64,000 nucleotides of DNA from Deltaproteobacteria bacterium (lineage in GTDB: Bacteria; Bdellovibrionota; FAC87; UBA2466): NCBI GenBank assembly GCA_016196825.1, contig JACPWY010000007.1:128468-192467 (forward strand), in the 5' to 3' direction. Within the stretch, counting starts at the first letter, position 1. The number at the start of each line of letters is the position of its first letter. This document shows positions 59,434 through 64,000 of the stretch, in pieces. The position numbers and the translations under genes are program-made. The notes under the pieces were generated by a model. The model was given only the letters and a program-made list of their open reading frames with translations, had not been told where the DNA came from and did not search any database.

Positions 59434-61074
59434 CTAGTCTGCTTTCGCGAGAGTTGTGGCAGCCAGGCTCACGTTTTTGAGTGGATGGATATCCTCGATA
59501 TTGGGGTACCAACCCTGCACGGCCGCATGCTTCAAGAATGTGCGCGTATAGATGTAGATGGGGATCACGGGGAGGTCCTCCATGATGAGCTCCTCGGCCT
59601 GTTGGAAATACACGAGACGTTTGTTGAGATTGCGCTCCTTCTGCGCCTTCGCCATGACCGCATCGTAGGCTTGACTTGCCCAACCCGATCGGTTGTTTCC
59701 GTTGTCACTCATCAGCATGTCGAGAAACGTGTTGGGGTCGTTGTAGTCACCGATCCAACCCTGGCGTCCGAGCTGGTAGTTCTTCGTGCGCATCGTATCC
59801 AGGTAGACCTTCCATTCCTGGTTGAAGAGCTTGATCTCAACGCCCAGGTTGCTCTTCCACATTTCTTGTAGCGCCTCGGCGATCTTCTTATGGCCGGGGT
59901 GCGAGTTGTAGAGAATCTCGATGGGCGGGAGGCCCTTGCCTTCGGGGTAGCCGGCCTGTGCGAGCAGCTTCTTGGCCTCGGCCACAAGCGAGAGATCGGC
60001 GGGCAGTGCCGACTTCGGCATGAAATTGCCAGTGCCGGGCGGTGTGAAGAACTGCGCCGGGGCCTGGCCTCCGCGCGTGACGAACTTCACAATTTTCGTT
60101 CGGTCAAATCCGAGATTCAGGGCCCTGCGAACCAGCTTATTGTCCAAGGGGGGCTTGGTGACGTTGATCCAATAGAAATAGTTTCCGAGATAAGGGCCTG
60201 TTTGGTAGACGCCAGTCTTGTCGGCCTGCCACGTCAGGATCTTCTCTAGGGGGACTTCGTTGGTGATGTGGAGCTCACCACGCCGGAACATCTTCTCCTC
60301 GGTGTCTAGGTTTTCGGTCGGATAGTAGTGAGCGCCTGCGAGCTTCACCGTGTCTTTGTCCCAATAGTTGGGGTTTTTCTTGATGGAAATAATCTTGTTC
60401 ATCTCCCAACGATCCAGGGCGAAGGCACCATTGGTCACCATGTTTTCGGGCCGGGTCCAACGCTGGCCGAATTTCTCAATGGTCTTCTGGTGAACGGGGT
60501 AGAGCGAGTGGTGGTAGAGCAAGCTCAGGAAAAATGGTGTGGGGTTTTCGAGATTGGCTTGGATCGTGTAGTCGTCGACGGCCTTGAAGCCCAGCTGAGA
60601 CGTGTCCTTCAACTTTCCTTCGTTAAAGAGTTTTCCATTCTTGAAATAGTATCCTTGATAGGCGTACTCGGCAGCTGTCTCGGGTTTGAGAAGGCGGATC
60701 CAGGAGTAAACAAAATCTTGAGCGGTGACGGGGTCACCATTGCTCCATTTGGCATTCTTGCGCAGGTGAAACGTGTAGTGGAGACCATCCTGAGAGACCT
60801 CCCACTTTTCGGCAACACCGGGGATCGGATCGAGAGTTCGGGGATCTTTGCCCACCAGCCCTTCGAAAATATTCATGATGATGTGGAATTCGGGAACGCC
60901 CGTGCAGATATGGGGATCGAGATCCTTGGGCTCGGCACCGTTGCCGATGTGGATGAAGTTATCGGCGCCGATCTTGGTGCCGCTCCCGCGATTTTTCATG
61001 AGGAAGAAGCCAACGACGACTACCGCCATGATGACGCTCACGACGGCAGCGAGCTTTCCAGTATTGTTTCGCAT
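59434..61074 (-). CDS. oppA: oligopeptide-binding protein
   Basis: 546 residues from ATG 61074 (GGAGG three bases ahead); ATG 61101 is less likely. The N-terminus is a hydrophobic segment (LAAVVSVIMAVVVVGFFLMK) without a lipobox cysteine, so it may be membrane-anchored rather than a lipoprotein. EPKDLDPHICTGVPEFHI, AEKWEVSQDGLHYTFHLRKNAKW (ends AEKWEVS, LRKNAKW), DFVYSWIRLL and NPNYWDKDTV match the SBP_bac_5 OppA family. It delivers peptides to OppBCDF; with secreted peptidases nearby this supports a peptide-feeding lifestyle. Confidence 0.93.
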   Translation of the reverse strand: MRNNTGKLAAVVSVIMAVVVVGFFLMKNRGSGTKIGADNFIHIGNGAEPKDLDPHICTGVPEFHIIMNIFEGLVGKDPRTLDPIPGVAEKWEVSQDGLHYTFHLRKNAKWSNGDPVTAQDFVYSWIRLLKPETAAEYAYQGYYFKNGKLFNEGKLKDTSQLGFKAVDDYTIQANLENPTPFFLSLLYHHSLYPVHQKTIEKFGQRWTRPENMVTNGAFALDRWEMNKIISIKKNPNYWDKDTVKLAGAHYYPTENLDTEEKMFRRGELHITNEVPLEKILTWQADKTGVYQTGPYLGNYFYWINVTKPPLDNKLVRRALNLGFDRTKIVKFVTRGGQAPAQFFTPPGTGNFMPKSALPADLSLVAEAKKLLAQAGYPEGKGLPPIEILYNSHPGHKKIAEALQEMWKSNLGVEIKLFNQEWKVYLDTMRTKNYQLGRQGWIGDYNDPNTFLDMLMSDNGNNRSGWASQAYDAVMAKAQKERNLNKRLVYFQQAEELIMEDLPVIPIYIYTRTFLKHAAVQGWYPNIEDIHPLKNVSLAATTLAKAD

Positions 61075-61287
61075 CGATCCTCCGAATTTCCCGGCAGCCA
61101 TTGGCCGAAACCAAAGTGTGCAATTCGCTTGCCACGCCGAGCGAAGAGATCATAACGCAATAGCGCAAACTGATAAAGCTTGGAATTACCAGTAATTATA
61201 TTTGAAAAGCGGACGTCCTGCGTCGCCTATTTGACTGGTGTCACTTTGCCTTTGCCGGGGTGAGGCGGGTCGTGGAACCATTCCAGC

Positions 61288-62661
61288 ATGCGATCGTATG
61301 CCATCGCTGTATATGCCACGCTGGTTGCGGCGGCCCTGAGTGGGGGGTTCCACCATTATGATGAGCACTTCCATGTGCTGGAATATCTCGCGCTCAAGGT
61401 GGGGCGCACGGGCCCCGCACAGCTGCCGTGGGAATATGGGGCTCAGGTGCGATCTTGGTGGTTGCCAGGAATTCTGTACCCTTTTCTGCGTCTAGAGATG
61501 GCGTTGGGTCTCGGGGGGCCGCTGGCTTGGGCGGCGACGTTCCGGTTGTTGGGCGGGCTTCTGAATCTGGGGGTGACCTACCTCCTTCTGACCCGATGGC
61601 GCGGCGAGCGTGTGGCGGCGCCGTTGTTTTCGTTTCTCCTCTGCGGCCTTTGGTTTCTACCTTATGTGCACGTCCGAACCAGCATTGAGAATTGGTCGGG
61701 AGCTCTGTTCTTTCTGGGTCTTGTCTTAAGTCGGGGTGGTGGCGGATTTCTCGTGGGTTTTCTTTGGGGTGTGGCCTTTGCGATGCGCCTCCAAGTTGCG
61801 CCCATGATCGCGGGGGCCGTCGCCTGGTGGTTTTGGAGCGAGGGGCGGGTCGCCTGGCCGCGGGTGGGGAGAGTCTTGGCGGGCGCCGTTTTGGCGATGG
61901 GTTGTGGCCTTCTCGTGGATCGTTGGGGGTACGGGGTCTGGACGGTGCCGTGGGCGAATTACCTTGTCGATCAGTTTAGGCATCAGCGGGCCTCGACCTG
62001 GGGGACCTCGCCACCTTGGTATTATTTCACGGAGAGTCTTCTCAAAGCTGCGCCGCCGATATCGATCTTTCTTGTCGGCGGTGTGATTCTGTCGTGGATC
62101 TGGTTTCCGACGAGCCTATTCACCTGGGTGACGATCCCGTTCGTCGTTGCTCACACATTGGAACCCCACAAAGAGTTGCGGTTTCTTTTTCCAATGCTTT
62201 ATGCAGTGCCTTTTCAAGTTGCGCTGGTCGTGGAGAGGATGGGTTGGCGGGCGAAGGGGGTGTGGTGGTGCCTTCTTTGGGGGCTGAATCTGATCTTGAT
62301 GGCGGCTGCGGTGCTGCGACCGGCGGAGGGGCGTGTGAGTCTTTACCGTTATCTCGAAAAGCAGAAAATATCCTCGATAAGGTGGGTGGAAGATGACCCT
62401 TACGAACTGTTTCGCATGCCGCTCAATTTTTATCGGCCGCCGGACCTGCAATCGGCGCCGGTCGAATATCGTGCAATTCCGGAAAGGATGGGGAAGGGGG
62501 AAAGACTCAATTTAGTGACGAGCCGTTTCAATCTGCCGATTCCCCTGCAATCAGTTTGTGAGCGGCGTTTTAGCATTCTGCCGATGGAGCTGTCTCGTTA
62601 CAACGTCCTCAACTGGATGGATCGAACACGGATCTGGACGGTTTACGATTGCCAAAAATAG
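61288..62661 (+). CDS. GT22 family mannosyltransferase-like membrane protein
   Basis: 457 residues with ~9-10 membrane helices. The N-terminal lumenal-loop signature HHYDEHFHVLEYLAL and later EPHKELRFLFPMLY match the GT22 (ALG9/PIG-B-like) family, in which the acidic HxDE-type motif is catalytic and HKE.RF is diagnostic. These enzymes use polyprenyl-phosphate mannose. With the GT87 gene at 16557 the window holds two different polyprenyl-donor mannosyltransferase types. It ends at a perfect 40-bp palindrome and is convergent with the peptidase gene. Confidence 0.82.
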   Translation: MRSYAIAVYATLVAAALSGGFHHYDEHFHVLEYLALKVGRTGPAQLPWEYGAQVRSWWLPGILYPFLRLEMALGLGGPLAWAATFRLLGGLLNLGVTYLLLTRWRGERVAAPLFSFLLCGLWFLPYVHVRTSIENWSGALFFLGLVLSRGGGGFLVGFLWGVAFAMRLQVAPMIAGAVAWWFWSEGRVAWPRVGRVLAGAVLAMGCGLLVDRWGYGVWTVPWANYLVDQFRHQRASTWGTSPPWYYFTESLLKAAPPISIFLVGGVILSWIWFPTSLFTWVTIPFVVAHTLEPHKELRFLFPMLYAVPFQVALVVERMGWRAKGVWWCLLWGLNLILMAAAVLRPAEGRVSLYRYLEKQKISSIRWVEDDPYELFRMPLNFYRPPDLQSAPVEYRAIPERMGKGERLNLVTSRFNLPIPLQSVCERRFSILPMELSRYNVLNWMDRTRIWTVYDCQK

Positions 62662-62671
62662 AAATACAGCA

Positions 62672-62711
62672 GGTACCAAGCTACTTTTCGGCCGAAAAGT
62701 AGCTTGGTACC
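62672..62711. terminator. perfect 40-bp palindrome, bidirectional terminator
   Basis: Two perfectly complementary 20-base arms (62672-62691 and 62692-62711) meet without a loop and are followed by TTTTCCC on the plus strand. It lies 10 bases after the GT22 stop and 6 before the end of the convergent peptidase gene, so it can terminate both. It lacks the inner modules of E1-E7. Confidence 0.88.
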
Positions 62712-62717
62712 TTTTCC

Positions 62718-64000
62718 CTATTGGAGAACTTTTGAGTAGGTCTCCATGTTATAACCCGTCGTAGTGAGAAGAGTTCCGGGTTCCAGTTGGCTCAAGCCCT
62801 CCACCTGAAGCTCCGCCTCGCCAAACGCATTAGTCTTACCAAGAGCGAGGGCGTTGTTGGCATTGCCTCTGACGGCGACAAGCAGGTTGGCTACCCCTTG
62901 GCCCTGTCCGTTGGTGGCCTTTACGTTCACCATGGTGCGGCCCTGCGATTCCGCGACCTCGGTTTGCACCTCATAGGCCGCCGGAGTGTCGGTCCGCATC
63001 AGCATCGAAGGATCACCGAGCAGGTTGTACCATTTGACGTTGTCCCAAACGTTGTCGCCCGTGCCCATCTTCTCGATGAGGTAGAGCTGACCAGCCATCA
63101 CGCTGCCGCCGAGAGTATAGACCGGTTTTTCGAAGTGGTACTTGGCTACCCCCACCGACATCAAGGCGGGTTCATGCCAGCTGATGCTCACGCTGCCACC
63201 GTAGAAGGCCACCGCGCCGCTGTCATTTGCGGCGGTTACCCACGCCTTGCCGAACGGCATGCCGAAGTTTACCCAGCTTGCGTTGAGGCACGCAACGTCA
63301 ACGATCACGGGTAGGCGGGTGTTTTTCAACTTGCCCACTTCGGTGTTTCCGAACATGTCGTTGGTTGAACCCCACGACACTCCGCTGCCGTGGCCGAAGT
63401 AAGCGATCCAGCTGCGGCCGGTCGTCAGCGCCTCGGAAATGTTCTTGTAGGTCGCTGTGTGGGTGCCAGCGTAGAACTGGTCGGCACTGGTGTAGCTGTG
63501 CTTCTTCAGCTCGGTCTGCACCATCTCGGCGTACTCTTTGTCAGACGGACCGGAGCCTTCATCGCTGGCGATGGTCATGGCATCCTTGTACCAAGTCGCA
63601 TCGTGCTCCGGATTTTTCTCATACGCGATCCAGCGGTTGATCTGGGTCGTCACTTCGGCCGCATTGTCCGCGACGAGACGGCCATAGAACGCATCCGGGA
63701 GATTGTCGGCACCCGTGAGAAGGGCGTAACGATAGTCCGAGGCCGCCGAGCCTGACGCCGTGGACTCCATGTAGGTCGGCATTGAGGTCTTGTTGCCGAC
63801 GAAAAGGAGGTAGCTCGGCTTCACTGCGGCATTATCGTAATATTTCTGGACGTATTCTTTGATCTTCTCCTTCGTTCCGCCCGCCTCGGTGGTGGTCGCA
63901 ATATCCACCTTGATCCCCTTCGATTGTTTCCAATCGACGAGTGGGGTGAGCGACGACTTGAGCGTGTCGGCGACGACGATGAGCATCACATCGCCAGAAT
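62718..64000 (-). CDS. gingipain-type C25 cysteine peptidase, 3' part
   Basis: The frame stays open to the right edge, so the gene begins outside the window; 427 codons are visible. The C25 catalytic pair is present: His in YFGHGSGVSWG and Cys in VDVACLNASW. The opening DVMLIVVADTL..PLVDWKQSKG and LLFVGN are typical of the gingipain catalytic domain. After the WYNLLGDPSMLMRTDTP region comes an Ig-like domain (~100 residues) of the type following gingipain catalytic domains. The protein ends in that domain with no obvious sorting tail. Probably a secreted endopeptidase that would supply peptides to the Opp importer. Confidence 0.88.
   Translation of the reverse strand, partial: SGDVMLIVVADTLKSSLTPLVDWKQSKGIKVDIATTTEAGGTKEKIKEYVQKYYDNAAVKPSYLLFVGNKTSMPTYMESTASGSAASDYRYALLTGADNLPDAFYGRLVADNAAEVTTQINRWIAYEKNPEHDATWYKDAMTIASDEGSGPSDKEYAEMVQTELKKHSYTSADQFYAGTHTATYKNISEALTTGRSWIAYFGHGSGVSWGSTNDMFGNTEVGKLKNTRLPVIVDVACLNASWVNFGMPFGKAWVTAANDSGAVAFYGGSVSISWHEPALMSVGVAKYHFEKPVYTLGGSVMAGQLYLIEKMGTGDNVWDNVKWYNLLGDPSMLMRTDTPAAYEVQTEVAESQGRTMVNVKATNGQGQGVANLLVAVRGNANNALALGKTNAFGEAELQVEGLSQLEPGTLLTTTGYNMETYSKVLQ

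Overview
The window comes from a Gram-negative, GC-rich bacterium. It encodes an outer-membrane barrel, an MsbA-like exporter, several lipoproteins and signal-peptide proteins, and a type IV pilin beside a PilR-type regulator. The many secreted proteins of unknown function, the style of the PilA protein and the TPR/winged-helix regulator suggest Bdellovibrionota or a related delta-proteobacterial lineage. That placement is inference; no rRNA gene is present to settle it.

Layout. 20-4050 (minus strand): two secreted paralogues followed by queD, queE and a PRTase-like/FolE fusion, tightly coupled. 4226-12182 (plus): six genes joined by overlapping stop/start codons, encoding five secreted proteins (two unknown, one trypsin-like with a DGVGGA repeat, one RCC1-like, one formylglycine-enzyme-like) and one cytoplasmic TPR/winged-helix regulator. 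12296-15527: two AAA_14/DUF4143 ATPases, each with promoter-like elements and an inverted repeat against its start codon, flanking a small secreted protein. 15731-23024: outer-membrane barrel, GT87 transferase, UppP, then a ureohydrolase / double ATP-grasp ligase / DmpA-type peptidase operon. 23223-26957: spermidine/putrescine-type ABC importer. 27262-35800: accessory genes (second formylglycine-enzyme-like protein, YgiQ-type radical SAM, nucleotidyltransferase-like protein, metallophosphatase plus HiPIP, Cys-rich protein, fatty acid hydroxylase). 35825-43631: two-component pair, RadC, NodU-type carbamoyltransferase, WecA-type transferase, MsbA-like exporter. 45413-52328: ribF, glmU, glmS, pilA and pilR. 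52490-55519: three tandem secreted paralogues. 55641-61074: complete oligopeptide importer (oppABCDF). 61288-64000: GT22 mannosyltransferase and the 3' part of a gingipain-type C25 peptidase gene.

Themes. glmS, glmU, UppP, the WecA-type transferase, the exporter and the GT87/GT22 transferases belong to envelope precursor and glycan building. Opp and Pot importers plus secreted peptidase-like proteins fit a peptide-consuming lifestyle. Six secreted proteins from three loci share an N-terminal module (signal peptide, D-[ILV]-x-[LV], then two cysteines), joined in at least two cases to a formylglycine-enzyme-like C-terminus.

The most unusual signal is non-coding: at least seven long intergenic inverted repeats (64 to about 185 nt). 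Their outer arms are nearly or fully self-complementary but mostly specific to one locus, while their inner segments are shared. In three elements the inner segment is an internal loop TCRA opposite CCTCC, between stems that change in a compensating way. In two others it is an identical 17-nt loop on unrelated arms. I found no tRNA, rRNA, CRISPR array or insertion-sequence transposase.
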